Origin: Xylanibacter ruminicola
GTDB lineage: Bacteria; Bacteroidota; Bacteroidia; Bacteroidales; Bacteroidaceae
Assembly: GCA_015060625.1 (NCBI GenBank)
Contig: SUYC01000009.1
Coordinates: 95,651 to 159,650, forward strand
Length of the DNA stretch: 64,000 bases
Direction of reading: 5' to 3'
Below are positions 1 through 8,164 of the stretch, piece after piece. Every line of letters begins with the position of its first letter. Position 1 is the first letter of the stretch. The notes under the pieces are model-generated. The model was not told the origin of the DNA. It ran no database searches and worked only from the letters and a program-made list of their open reading frames with translations. The position numbers were made by a program, and so were the translations under genes.

Positions 1-1859
1 TCGTAGGTGACATCGCTACTCAACTGCCAATAGGAAGGGCGTGTTGTTCGCTTCGCATAACTGAAAGACAGTTGCAGATTCCTAACTGATGTAGATATAG
101 AAAGAGACGGAAACAGGTCGTCGTATGTACGGCATTGTTCATCACGACGCTGACCACTCACAAAGTACTCTGACTCCACATGTTCGTAACGAAGACCTGC
201 CGACAACTGGAAGCGTCCCAGACGTTGGCGTAGTTCCACGAAGGGAGCAATGTTACTTTCGTGCTGTTCGTTATTGCTATTGGCAATGTATCCCTCTTGA
301 TTATCAAATCTGCTTTTCCATCGCGTATTGGTATATTCCTCACCTATCTCTATCTGTCCTTTCCACAGCGGATGGGTAACGAATAGTTTCTCTGCAAACA
401 GTTTACTGCGTGTCAGACTCTCTGTATTCACATCACGGTCTTCGTACTCAGTACTGAGTTCCTGCTGCTGGTTACGACTCTGCTGTCTGCGGGAAGTGTA
501 GTCGGCATTGAAGTCGATGCTGAGTTGCCCCACTTTGCCTGTGTAATAAAGATTAGCCTGATGGATGGGGGTGTTCTTGTTGCGTCTGACGCTGCTGTTT
601 TGTAAATGGTCGTATGCCACTCCGTCGGCCAACAGGTTATCATCGTACTCACTGCGGGTCTTTACATAGTCATACGTATTCTGGTAGAATCCACCGAAAG
701 AGTGATTATCATTGATTTGGTAGTTGAAACCGAATCGTCCTTCGAGGAAAGGATTACGAACATGATTCTTCTGCTGATTGTTTATCACCCATAGTGTATC
801 TGCAAAGATGGTCTGTTCGAACTCGCCATGACTCTTTCTTCTGTTATATGCCCCAAAAAGGTTGGCGAAGAGTTCCAGACCACCCGTACGATAGGTAAGG
901 TTGATGCGCTCGTTATTGGCATAACCACGTCCACTGCGTGACCACGATGACAATTCCACACCTAATCCTTCGCCTGCCGCCCGTTTGGTGCGGATGATGA
1001 TGACTGCATTCACCGATGCGTCATAGCGGGCACCAGGGTTTTGGATGACTTCTACGTTACGGATATTGTCAGACTGGATGTTTTTCAGTTCTTGCAGGTC
1101 GCGGAGTTTTCGACCGTTTACATAGATGAGCGGTGCGCCTTTACCTAAGATTTCGAAGCCCTCACCCCGTTTGGCAATCATCGGAACACGTGTAAGTACG
1201 TCTTCAGCAGTACCTAACCGTTCCATCACTGTGCCCTCCACATTCATCACCAGGGCGTTGCCCTGCAGCTGCACCTTGGGACGCTCGCCTGTCACCACTA
1301 CGCCTTTGATAGTCATTGTTTCGGGCTGCATCTTTATTGTTCCCACTTCAGACTGGTCGCAAAGTTTGTAGACGGTCTTGTAACCGACATATGAGATGCG
1401 AGCCAATACTGGTGATTGCTCGTAGGGGATGACGAAGACGCCAGCCTCGTTGCTCACGCCTCCACCGATGACGGTCGAGTCTGATGGATGAAGCAGGTAA
1501 ACATTGGCGTAGGGCACGGGCTGGCGGTTCTCGTCGATGATGGTGCCCGTCAAGTGGCGTTCAGTCTTATGGGTACACTCCACATAGATTTCGCTCTCGC
1601 CACGCTTCACGACCCGGACGGGATAGAAGCCGACAATCTGCATGATAGCCTCTGTGACGGTCTTGTGCTTGATGCTGGTAGTCACGCGGAAGTCTTCCAA
1701 ATCGTTGTAAAGGAAGCTGATGTAATAATCGCGAGACTGCTCGTTGAGGTCACGCAGAGCCTCCGACATAGATACATTGTCGTAACTGCGCGTTATTTTC
1801 TGCGCCTGAACGTTGATGAAACAGAACAGGGCAATAAGGGTCATCATTAAATGCTTCAT
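1..1859 (-). CDS. TonB-dependent-type outer-membrane beta-barrel protein with STN domain (C-terminus outside window)
   Basis: The reading frame is open from an ATG at 1859 to the window edge, giving about 619 residues with no stop. It starts with a signal peptide (about residues 1-20, ending FINVQAQ). An STN-like segment follows at about 24-80 (YDNVSMSEALRDLNEQS), then a carboxypeptidase-regulatory-like domain near 95-180 (LTGTIIDENRQPVPYANVYL) and a plug-like segment (VMERLGTAEDVLTRVPMIAK, then YVNGRKL). The rest has beta-barrel character. The start overlaps the stop of the upstream anti-sigma gene by one base (TGATG), so translation is probably coupled. The ECF sigma, anti-sigma and receptor order is that of cell-surface signalling operons. 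The ligand cannot be read from the sequence. Confidence 0.85.
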   Translation of the reverse strand, partial: MKHLMMTLIALFCFINVQAQKITRSYDNVSMSEALRDLNEQSRDYYISFLYNDLEDFRVTTSIKHKTVTEAIMQIVGFYPVRVVKRGESEIYVECTHKTERHLTGTIIDENRQPVPYANVYLLHPSDSTVIGGGVSNEAGVFVIPYEQSPVLARISYVGYKTVYKLCDQSEVGTIKMQPETMTIKGVVVTGERPKVQLQGNALVMNVEGTVMERLGTAEDVLTRVPMIAKRGEGFEILGKGAPLIYVNGRKLRDLQELKNIQSDNIRNVEVIQNPGARYDASVNAVIIIRTKRAAGEGLGVELSSWSRSGRGYANNERINLTYRTGGLELFANLFGAYNRRKSHGEFEQTIFADTLWVINNQQKNHVRNPFLEGRFGFNYQINDNHSFGGFYQNTYDYVKTRSEYDDNLLADGVAYDHLQNSSVRRNKNTPIHQANLYYTGKVGQLSIDFNADYTSRRQQSRNQQQELSTEYEDRDVNTESLTRSKLFAEKLFVTHPLWKGQIEIGEEYTNTRWKSRFDNQEGYIANSNNEQHESNIAPFVELRQRLGRFQLSAGLRYEHVESEYFVSGQRRDEQCRTYDDLFPSLSISTSVRNLQLSFSYAKRTTRPSYWQLSSDVTY

Positions 1860-2506
1860 CATCGGATAATCAGTTTACCGTCCTCTACAGCCATATTGAC
1901 ATGCTCGAACATATTCAACTTTTCGACTACCTCTTGCAGACTGTCGTTCCGTTTCCAAACGAAATAGAAACGGAGTTGCTTAGCCTGATCGTTCTGCAAG
2001 TCCATACCGATGTGATGATAGGCTGCAATGTCCTTGGCAATGCTATCCAGCGTAGCATTGTCGAAAACAACTGGTGTTGCCATGACAATGGTGTCGCTTT
2101 TGATGGTATCAGCCGATATGACAGGTTGATGAGAGTCTGAAATCTCTGTTTTTTGAACAGGGGCTTTTGTGTCTTTTGCTACAACGTTACGAACGATGTG
2201 GATAGTTGCAAAAGCCATGCCTGTGATAAAGAGTACACCAATGAATGTTGCGGCGACCTTCAGCCATCCGCGACGGGGTTTACTTTCGTTGTAATGGGTC
2301 TTTGAAAAGTGCTGCCACTCGGCATCTACGTTTGCAGTATTCTTGCTTTCATTTTCCCAAGTCATGGCCTGCTTCAACTGCGCCGTAGCCTCCATGAGTT
2401 CGCGCACTTCGGGGTCTTTCAGCATTGTCTCCAATGTCTGTTCCGAGTAGTTTTCGGGATGCTCCTGCATATCGAGCAGCATCTGGATTTTTTCGTTCAG
2501 TTCCAT
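1859..2506 (-). CDS. FecR-like anti-sigma factor with C-terminal DUF4974-like domain
   Basis: A 215-residue protein. The cytoplasmic N-terminal part is about 95 residues and contains an early helix (LNEKIQMLLDMQEHPEN). A single membrane segment follows at about 87-107 (WLKVAATFIGVLFITGMAF), then a periplasmic tail. The tail ends in an STN/DUF4974-like fold (FDNATLDSIAKDIAAYHHI, later LNMFEHVNMAVEDGKLIIR). It is shorter than classic FecR proteins. It sits 4 bp after the ECF sigma gene and overlaps the receptor start. By analogy with FecR systems it would hold the sigma factor inactive until the receptor signals. Confidence 0.75.
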   Translation of the reverse strand: MELNEKIQMLLDMQEHPENYSEQTLETMLKDPEVRELMEATAQLKQAMTWENESKNTANVDAEWQHFSKTHYNESKPRRGWLKVAATFIGVLFITGMAFATIHIVRNVVAKDTKAPVQKTEISDSHQPVISADTIKSDTIVMATPVVFDNATLDSIAKDIAAYHHIGMDLQNDQAKQLRFYFVWKRNDSLQEVVEKLNMFEHVNMAVEDGKLIIR

Positions 2507-2510
2507 AGTC

Positions 2511-3023
2511 CTATCTATTTTTCTGTTTATACTCCTTGATTGTTGTCATCGCTTTCGTCAGGTGCTTGTAAACCATCACCTTACTGATGCCCAGTTCGTT
2601 GGCAATATCCTGATACTTCATGCCTTTCAGGTGTCGCATTTGGAAAACCACTAGCGTCTGACCTGTCATGTTTCGTCTGGCATACTCCATCAGTCGCTCC
2701 CACCGCTCTGCGTAGGCAGGTTCTGTTTCGCCGTAAGGCAATGGCTCTTGGTTAGAAGAATTGGAGATTTTCTCTGCGGTGTAAGCCTGTTCAAACCTCG
2801 CCCTCACCTCCTTGTGCTCCAACAGGTTCAGGCAACGATTCTTTACGCTCGTTATCAGATAGCTCTCAACATTCTTTGGCATAATGTCCGTCTTCACCAG
2901 CGTAGCAAAGACCTCGCTTACCACGTCGCGTGATTCCTCGTCGTCGTAGAGCATCGTCCTCGCCAACCGTATCATCCGGTCATAGTGTTGACGGAAAAGC
3001 CGTTCTATCTCTATTTCTTTCAT
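2511..3023 (-). CDS. RNA polymerase ECF sigma-70 factor
   Basis: A 170-residue protein with sigma-70 region 2 (about residues 9-75, FRQHYDRMIRLARTMLYDDE and RDVVSEVFATLVK) and region 4 (about 110-165, FQMRHLKGMKYQDIANELG followed by ISKVMVYKHL). This is normal ECF length. It is the first gene of the sigma/anti-sigma/outer-membrane-protein operon. The nearest TAnnTTTG motif upstream on this strand lies about 175 bp away inside a dispersed repeat, so the leader may be long. It may also control its own promoter, as many ECF factors do. Confidence 0.9.
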   Translation of the reverse strand: MKEIEIERLFRQHYDRMIRLARTMLYDDEESRDVVSEVFATLVKTDIMPKNVESYLITSVKNRCLNLLEHKEVRARFEQAYTAEKISNSSNQEPLPYGETEPAYAERWERLMEYARRNMTGQTLVVFQMRHLKGMKYQDIANELGISKVMVYKHLTKAMTTIKEYKQKNR

Positions 3024-3190
3024 CTATTATAATAGACAGGAAAAGGTATCCAAAAGCTAACCAGAATTCTAAAATTTTACAGAAAAAAGATATCCGCACC
3101 AGTTCCACTGTGCAAATAAACATAGTCATTTCTACCTATTTATATAGTAGGCAGAAAGCGAAAATGTTACAGTTCATAATTCATCAGTTT
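3024..3190. other. Intergenic, AT-rich leader region
   Basis: No gene-like reading frame. It lies between the dispersed terminator/promoter repeat and the ECF sigma start, and probably holds the 5' leader of that operon. Confidence 0.5.
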
Positions 3191-3286
3191 TGTTTGGCAA
3201 AGGTACGGAAAACGGCACAAAAAGCCCTCGGCAAAGCCCGGAAATCGGGTGCCGATGGTGAAAGTCTTAAACTACTTAAAGAAAGT
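3191..3286 (-). repeat. Dispersed terminator-promoter repeat, copy 1
   Basis: On the minus strand this reads as a GC-rich hairpin (stem CCCTCGGC / GCCGAGGG with an inner CCCG/CGGG stem; this copy has one mismatch in the outer stem), then a T-run, then TACCTTTG at about 3197-3204. It follows the Crp-like gene stop directly and precedes the ECF sigma operon. It could therefore terminate the first and start the second. Three relatives lie at 5483-5578, 10850-10944 and 12682-12810. Confidence 0.75.
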
Positions 3287-3290
3287 GGCG

Positions 3291-3869
3291 CTATTTTTTC
3301 GCTTCGAACGTGATATCCTTGCGGATGGTGCTCAGGTAATTGGGCGTGACGCAGAGAAAAGAGGCGAGGTCCTGCAAGGCAAGGTGATGCACGATGCCGG
3401 GACAACGACGTAGCAGCAACTCGTAGCGCTCGCGGGCCGTGGCGCAATGTAGGTCGAGGTAGCGCGAACGGAACTGGAAGAGAATGTGTTCAGCAATGAA
3501 AGCACGCAGCTTCATCGTATCCTTGCTCTGGTCGAAAAACTGTTCCAGTTGCTGGCCTGTAACCCTGAGCACGCGACTGGGCATCATTGCCACGATGGTA
3601 GTCTGCGACGGACGACCATAAAGGAACGTAGGATAGTCGGTTACAAACTCGCCCGCAAACGAGAACCATGTGATGTGTTCCTTGTCGTCGCTGATACCAT
3701 GGTTCACATACTTAAAGCACCCCTCCGTTACAAATCCAAACCAACGCGATGGGTCGCCCTCGCGTTCCATCTGATCACCCTTGCGATATTCCACAAGTTC
3801 ACCTTCGCCCTCGCAAAACTCACGCAGCATCTGAAGGTCAATACTATTATTGCTGAATTTCTGTTCCAT
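3291..3869 (-). CDS. Crp/Fnr-family transcriptional regulator
   Basis: 192 residues if started at the ATG at 3869 (MEQKFSNNSIDLQMLREF). A longer frame runs to 3953, but a promoter motif (TAACTTTG, 3890-3897) lies inside that extension, so I prefer the inner start. The N-terminal half is a cyclic-nucleotide-binding-type beta roll (RKGDQMEREGDPSRWFGFV). The C-terminal half has a helix-turn-helix (LALQDLASFLCVTPNYLSTI). The effector is unknown and no iron-sulfur cysteine set is seen. The last bases and the first 80 or so are duplicated in a decayed copy at 10945-11094. Confidence 0.85.
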   Translation of the reverse strand: MEQKFSNNSIDLQMLREFCEGEGELVEYRKGDQMEREGDPSRWFGFVTEGCFKYVNHGISDDKEHITWFSFAGEFVTDYPTFLYGRPSQTTIVAMMPSRVLRVTGQQLEQFFDQSKDTMKLRAFIAEHILFQFRSRYLDLHCATARERYELLLRRCPGIVHHLALQDLASFLCVTPNYLSTIRKDITFEAKK

Positions 3870-3889
3870 CGTCAGTGCTTGTTTGGCTG

Positions 3890-3897
3890 CAAAGTTA
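3890..3897 (-). promoter_or_regulatory. Promoter -7 element of the Crp-like gene
   Basis: TAACTTTG on the minus strand, about 20 bp before the chosen ATG. It matches the Bacteroidota TAnnTTTG motif and decides the start codon. Confidence 0.6.
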
Positions 3898-3992
3898 CTA
3901 AAATTCCCACGAAAGCGTTCATAGCGAGAGCCGTATGTTTTTATCGTCATCAACTACAAGAATCATTATGGATATACTTATATTCTATTTCA

Positions 3993-5327
3993 TCATAAAA
4001 ATGGAACCATGTATGCCGGTAGCATAATGGTTTCCTGATCCTTTGCGAAGTCCTTGGTATACACCATATATCGCCACAATATCCTGGACGAATAAATACG
4101 ACAGAACTCATCAAGCGAAGCATGTGACTTACTGCTCGACGACTTCACCTCTATAGGACAAATCTTTGCTCCACGAGACAATAGGAAGTCAGTCTCATAG
4201 TAGTGTTTCTCATCACGTGGCCAAGTGTGGTAGAAGAGTTCATTCCCTGCAGCCACCAGCATCTGGCTGACAAGGTTCTCATATACATAGCCCAGATTGG
4301 CTGGTAGTTTGTCTGCCAAAAGCTTCTCGTAAATGATATTCTCTGTAAAGCTCTTGTCCCAAAACGCCAGCGTGATAAACAGTCCCGTATCGCAAACGAA
4401 CATCTTGAATTGGTCTTTGTTTTTCGTAAGCCCCATACCCACTTGTGGGTCGTTCACGTGATAACACATGTTTACCGTCTTGCTGTCTTCAAGGTCTTTC
4501 AGCAGTTCCGTCATTTTCTCGTCGTCCACCCTACCTACAACTGCGTATGGCACATATCGTATGGCATTTCGGCTTAGTTGTCCGGGGACGGAACGGAACA
4601 TTACCGATGCTCGTCCCGAGGGGTCTATCTTTAGGAAGTCGTCCTCATAAAGTTTGAGTATGCGACGCTTCACTTGATCAACCTTACTGAAGTTATTGGT
4701 GTCAAGGTAGGCATTGACGGCCTGCGGCATACCACCCACCAGCATATATAGCCGTAGGTTGCGTGCCATCTCCCTATGGGCTGGCCCGAGGGCATGCTGC
4801 TGCTCCCAGAACTTGCGTAGCAGTGGAACTGTTGCTTCGTCGCCCAATGCCCACCGGAACTCCTCAAAATCCATCGGATTCATCTGTATCCTGTCCTCTT
4901 CGCTTGGAATCGTGATACCATCAGTATTTTTCTTGATGCTGATCAGCGAACCCGTTTCGATGTAGTCGTAACGCCCGTCTTCCACCAGATATTTGATTGC
5001 TTGACGCGCCATCGGACATTTCTGAACCTCGTCGAAAATGATGACAGATTCCCGTGGCTTCAGTGTCACATGATATGCAGTCTGGAGATACAGAAACAGG
5101 TAGTCCAAATCCATCAGGTCGTTGAACAAATCCTTGATGGCCTTCGATGCCTTGTTGAAGTCTATCAGCAAGTATGACTCATATTCGTTCTTGGCAAAGG
5201 TTTCCACGATGGTCGACTTGCCGACACGTCGCGCACCTTCAACAAGCAATGCACTCTTACCGTCCGATTCCTGTTTCCAGTTCAGCAATTGAGTGTAAAT
5301 CTTTCTTTTGAACAGTCTTTCTTTCAT
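3993..5327 (-). CDS. AAA-type ATPase with DUF4143-like C-terminal domain
   Basis: 444 residues. A Walker A motif lies near residue 30 (EGARRVGKSTIVETF) and a Walker B near residue 95 (SVIIFDEVQKCPMARQ). The C-terminal third resembles the DUF4143 domain, a restriction-endonuclease-like fold (YETDFLLSRGAKICPIEVKSS). This large family is common in anaerobes and its role is not established. The gene stands alone, with a TATCTTTG motif at 5348-5355 and an AGAGGA ribosome-binding site before the ATG. The upstream spacer carries repeat copy 2. Confidence 0.85.
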   Translation of the reverse strand: MKERLFKRKIYTQLLNWKQESDGKSALLVEGARRVGKSTIVETFAKNEYESYLLIDFNKASKAIKDLFNDLMDLDYLFLYLQTAYHVTLKPRESVIIFDEVQKCPMARQAIKYLVEDGRYDYIETGSLISIKKNTDGITIPSEEDRIQMNPMDFEEFRWALGDEATVPLLRKFWEQQHALGPAHREMARNLRLYMLVGGMPQAVNAYLDTNNFSKVDQVKRRILKLYEDDFLKIDPSGRASVMFRSVPGQLSRNAIRYVPYAVVGRVDDEKMTELLKDLEDSKTVNMCYHVNDPQVGMGLTKNKDQFKMFVCDTGLFITLAFWDKSFTENIIYEKLLADKLPANLGYVYENLVSQMLVAAGNELFYHTWPRDEKHYYETDFLLSRGAKICPIEVKSSSSKSHASLDEFCRIYSSRILWRYMVYTKDFAKDQETIMLPAYMVPFL

Positions 5328-5347
5328 AAAGTCCTCTGTTTACGGTG

Positions 5348-5355
5348 CAAAGATA
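5348..5355 (-). promoter_or_regulatory. Promoter -7 element of the ATPase gene
   Basis: TATCTTTG on the minus strand, about 20 bp before the start codon of the DUF4143-type ATPase. Confidence 0.6.
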
Positions 5356-5482
5356 GCAAAATTATTCAATCCCCACAAATATATTTCAATAAAATATACT
5401 AATCCCCACAGAATTTTCTCTCAAGAACCATCTATTCCCCACAAATTTCTTTTCCGATATGTTTTTTGCGAAAATAATTATT

Positions 5483-5578
5483 TTGTTTGCCAAAGTTACG
5501 GAAAACGGCACAAAAATCCCCTCGGCAAAGCCAAGAAATTGGGTGCCGAGGGTATGGGTCTTAACTCAGGTTAAGAGT
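5483..5578 (-). repeat. Dispersed terminator-promoter repeat, copy 2
   Basis: Same architecture as copy 1: hairpin CCCTCGGCA...GCCGAGGG, T-run, then TAACTTTG reading leftward. The flank beyond the hairpin has diverged (TTAACTCAGG in place of TTAAACTACTT). It lies just after the stop of the 5589-6086 gene and before the ATPase gene. Confidence 0.7.
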
Positions 5579-5588
5579 ATTCGCTCGT

Positions 5589-6086
5589 TTACTCAGGTTT
5601 GTTGGTCAAGATATTAATAGTTTCCTTAAATTCAGAAACTATTTCTATTAGACGTGGATTTGACTTTTGTACTATGAGCGCAGCAAAATTCTTGGTTTTA
5701 CCTTCCATTACTTCTGCTGTTTCTAATATATATGCATCACGATGGCTGTAAGTATTAAACCATCTAACAAAAAGGCGACTTCGTAACGCCTGTTTGCCGT
5801 CTCCTGTTTCACATATATATAGTAATATGTCGGGATTCGCACTAAAGAACGCTTCAATCAATAATAGAATTGTTTCGCGTAGTTTAAAATCAAGTGGTGA
5901 CGGTTGATGGCTTTGGTTGTTAATGGTAAACTGATATGCTCCAGTCTGCCAGATAGAATAATCATCCATGAAACCAATCACAAAGATTTGTCCTCTGCTG
6001 GTTTCTATGAGATAATCACGTCCATTTTCAGTCCACACCTTATAAGGCGCAAGACGATTAATATATGCCAGATTGAGTGGATTCAT
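5589..6086 (-). CDS. Uncharacterised cytoplasmic protein (DUF6169-like)
   Basis: 165 residues, no signal peptide or membrane segment. An N-terminal mixed beta region (YKVWTENGRDYLIETSRGQ) leads to a helical part with LRETILLLIEAFFSANPD and RLFVRWFNTYSHRDAYILE. From memory this resembles a Bacteroidota family labelled DUF6169, but I cannot confirm it. It begins 3 bp after the stop of a 48-residue gene and is followed by a terminator-like repeat, so the two form a compact bicistronic unit. A toxin-antitoxin role is a guess from layout only. Confidence 0.6.
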   Translation of the reverse strand: MNPLNLAYINRLAPYKVWTENGRDYLIETSRGQIFVIGFMDDYSIWQTGAYQFTINNQSHQPSPLDFKLRETILLLIEAFFSANPDILLYICETGDGKQALRSRLFVRWFNTYSHRDAYILETAEVMEGKTKNFAALIVQKSNPRLIEIVSEFKETINILTNKPE

Positions 6087-6089
6087 TTA

Positions 6090-6236
6090 TCAGATACTTA
6101 GTTGCAAACGTTCCTGACGAATCTTCTCGATTTCCTTTTCTGCCTTTTCTTGCCATTCGTGCTTCTTACGAATAGACTCACGAAATGCTGCTATAATTTC
6201 ATCGCGTGTACGATTTTTAAATGCTACTGATGTCAT
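6090..6236 (-). CDS. Small charged helical protein, first gene of a two-gene unit
   Basis: 48 residues from the ATG at 6236. The upstream extension to 6275 is rejected because a TATCTTTG promoter motif (6265-6272) lies inside it and a GAAAGGA ribosome site precedes the inner ATG. The protein is predicted almost fully helical and highly charged (RKKHEWQEKAEKEIEKIRQE). It could be a binding partner or antitoxin-like component for the next gene. No known family recognised. Confidence 0.55.
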   Translation of the reverse strand: MTSVAFKNRTRDEIIAAFRESIRKKHEWQEKAEKEIEKIRQERLQLSI

Positions 6237-6264
6237 AGTATAATCCTTTCTTCTATTTCGGCAG

Positions 6265-6272
6265 CAAAGATA
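6265..6272 (-). promoter_or_regulatory. Promoter -7 element of the small two-gene unit
   Basis: TATCTTTG on the minus strand, about 28 bp before the ATG at 6236. Confidence 0.55.
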
Positions 6273-6351
6273 CAAAGTATATCTGATAGTTCCAAACTTT
6301 TATTCACTTTTTTGTTGTTGATTATGCTGATTATGTTTCTTATTTGTACTC

Positions 6352-6599
6352 TTAAAATAGTTTCTGCAACTGATTATCGATGTCCTTGCCGTGCAATCCA
6401 CGGGCGATGATGGTGCCATCGGGGGCGAATAGAATGGTCTCAGGGAGAGCATCGATACCATAGATATAAACATAATGTCGCCTGCCTCTATGATAATGGG
6501 TATTCTGGATATTTTACTCTTTCTATCGTTCTTTGTCTGAGCCTGCCCCGTCATAGCGACGAGGGCAAGCATCATTGTAATAATAGCTTTCTTGGCCAT
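6352..6599 (-). pseudogene. Decayed TlpA/thioredoxin-like exported protein
   Basis: The frame from 6599 starts with a signal peptide (MAKKAIITMMLALVAMTGQA) nearly identical to that of the next intact gene. It then changes to nonsense. In another frame the classic thioredoxin-like tail appears (IYGIDALPETILFAPDG, then ARGLHGKDIDNQLQKLF) and stops at 6352. The catalytic middle, with its CxxC, is gone. This is a remnant after a large internal deletion plus a frameshift, most likely of a paralogue of the gene at 6606-8060. Confidence 0.8.
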
Positions 6600-6605
6600 G
6601 ATTGG

Positions 6606-8060
6606 TTACTTTACTGAAACATTGCGGATGACGAAGGCACCCTGAACATCACCCTCTATGAAGTCGAAGGTGGCGGGGGTGGTGTCGAACGGCTCGAATG
6701 TTAGTGTGAAGTCTGTGTAGCAAATGTTGCCAAGAAATTCGTCTGTGGCTTCTGAGGCTTTCACCTTGGTAAAGTTGTCCTCATCGAGTTTGATGCCATC
6801 GGCTGCCGTCAGCTTATATTTCTTACCATTAGCCTCAAGATAGGAGTCTTTGGCTATACGGAACCAATAATCCTTATGGCTATAACAGCGGAAACTAACA
6901 GTAGTGCCGCTGGTATTGGCATTAACATTCTGGATAACCAGCGAGAGGTTGGCGCTGTTGTCCTGTTTGAGGCCGTTGAAGGCATCAGCCATACCCATAA
7001 ACCATCCTGGGCCATAACCCACACTCTTCCAAAGGATGCGCTTGTCGGGCGAGATCATTACATAATAAGGAATGGCGCCTATGTCACAATATCTGCTGCT
7101 GATATCCTTCGAGGCATTGTTCCAGTTCTTCCAGATAATACGCTTGCTGAATTCATGCTTCTGCCACTCTGTGAGTTTGTTCTGATTGATACCGATGATC
7201 TCTATCTTATCCTTCATTTTCTCATAGAACTCTTTCATCTCAGGCTCAGACATCATACAAGGACCGCAGCCGATACCCCAGAAATCGAGCAATACATATT
7301 TGCCATCAGCAAAGGCTTCAAATAGATGGTGTTTCTGCCCTTGCATATCAAGAAGTTCGGCATCGACAGCCTCGTCGCCCACCTGTAAAAGGCGTGGTGG
7401 ATATACATTATTATGTATCTCGGCCAGTTGCTCTTCAAACCCTTTTGGTGCGCGGGCTGCGATAGTCTTTTCCAGCTTTTTCAACTGCTCCATGTGTGGG
7501 AAGTCTTTAGTGTTCTTTGCTGTCATGGATGTAAGCCATAACGCATAAATCGTAGCAGCATCCACAGGTAGTGAAGGCAGAATGTCTATCCGTTGCTTCA
7601 TCCACTTCATTTCGACAACTTCTCTCTCTTCCCAAGGCTTTTTATCCAAGTCCATCTGCATTAATTCCGTTACCACGTCGCGGCAATGCTCCGTTATACG
7701 CCTCTCTGTCTGCTGTTCCGGCAAGGGGCTCTCAATTTTCCATAAAGGGTAGAAACAATCTGTGCCCGTCAATTTCACAGTCACACCGGGACGCAGGAAG
7801 AGGGTTAAATTAAAATTGGGACAACCTTCACCCATTAAACCGAGAAAGCTTTCGGTGAGTTCCTCTACGGGTAGAGTGAAGGCGAACCGTCCGGCTTGGA
7901 CGGTATCTACAACATTTCCGATAGTGCCTGTTCCGGCCAACACTAAAGTGCCGTCTTTCAGAGCAGGTGAATAACCAGTGACAGTTGCTGTCTTTGTCTG
8001 TGCCAGCCCTGTCATTGTAACAAGGGCAAGCATCATTGTAAAAAAAGTTTTCTTGTTCAT
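6606..8060 (-). CDS. TlpA-family thiol-disulfide oxidoreductase, exported
   Basis: 484 residues with a cleavable signal peptide (MNKKTFFTMMLALVTMTGLA). The N-terminal half resembles the DUF4369-type beta domain (TESFLGLMGEGCPNFNLTLF). A thioredoxin domain follows from about residue 225, with active site GCGPC near residues 264-268 and a cis-proline context (DIGAIPYYVMISPDKRILW). A C-terminal extension of about 110 residues follows. The protein would act in the periplasm as a thiol reductase. It is the last intact gene of the stretch headed by the ECF sigma factor at 10755. Confidence 0.85.
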   Translation of the reverse strand: MNKKTFFTMMLALVTMTGLAQTKTATVTGYSPALKDGTLVLAGTGTIGNVVDTVQAGRFAFTLPVEELTESFLGLMGEGCPNFNLTLFLRPGVTVKLTGTDCFYPLWKIESPLPEQQTERRITEHCRDVVTELMQMDLDKKPWEEREVVEMKWMKQRIDILPSLPVDAATIYALWLTSMTAKNTKDFPHMEQLKKLEKTIAARAPKGFEEQLAEIHNNVYPPRLLQVGDEAVDAELLDMQGQKHHLFEAFADGKYVLLDFWGIGCGPCMMSEPEMKEFYEKMKDKIEIIGINQNKLTEWQKHEFSKRIIWKNWNNASKDISSRYCDIGAIPYYVMISPDKRILWKSVGYGPGWFMGMADAFNGLKQDNSANLSLVIQNVNANTSGTTVSFRCYSHKDYWFRIAKDSYLEANGKKYKLTAADGIKLDEDNFTKVKASEATDEFLGNICYTDFTLTFEPFDTTPATFDFIEGDVQGAFVIRNVSVK

Positions 8061-8097
8061 AATTGTTTTTATTTGGGTTTAACTTTTGTTTTTATAA

Positions 8098-8126
8098 GCA
8101 GCATGCGTCATCCCGACGGATGCTGC
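8098..8126. terminator. Intergenic inverted repeat, possible terminator or mRNA hairpin
   Basis: GCAGCAT (8098-8104) pairs with ATGCTGC (8120-8126), and an inner CGTC pairs with GACG. It lies between the stop of the 382-residue gene and the start of the TlpA-like gene. No strong T-run follows on either strand, so termination is uncertain and an mRNA-processing hairpin is equally possible. Confidence 0.45.
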
Positions 8127-8164
8127 ACCAAAGAATTTATCTAACTAAATAAACGTCCTTGACG

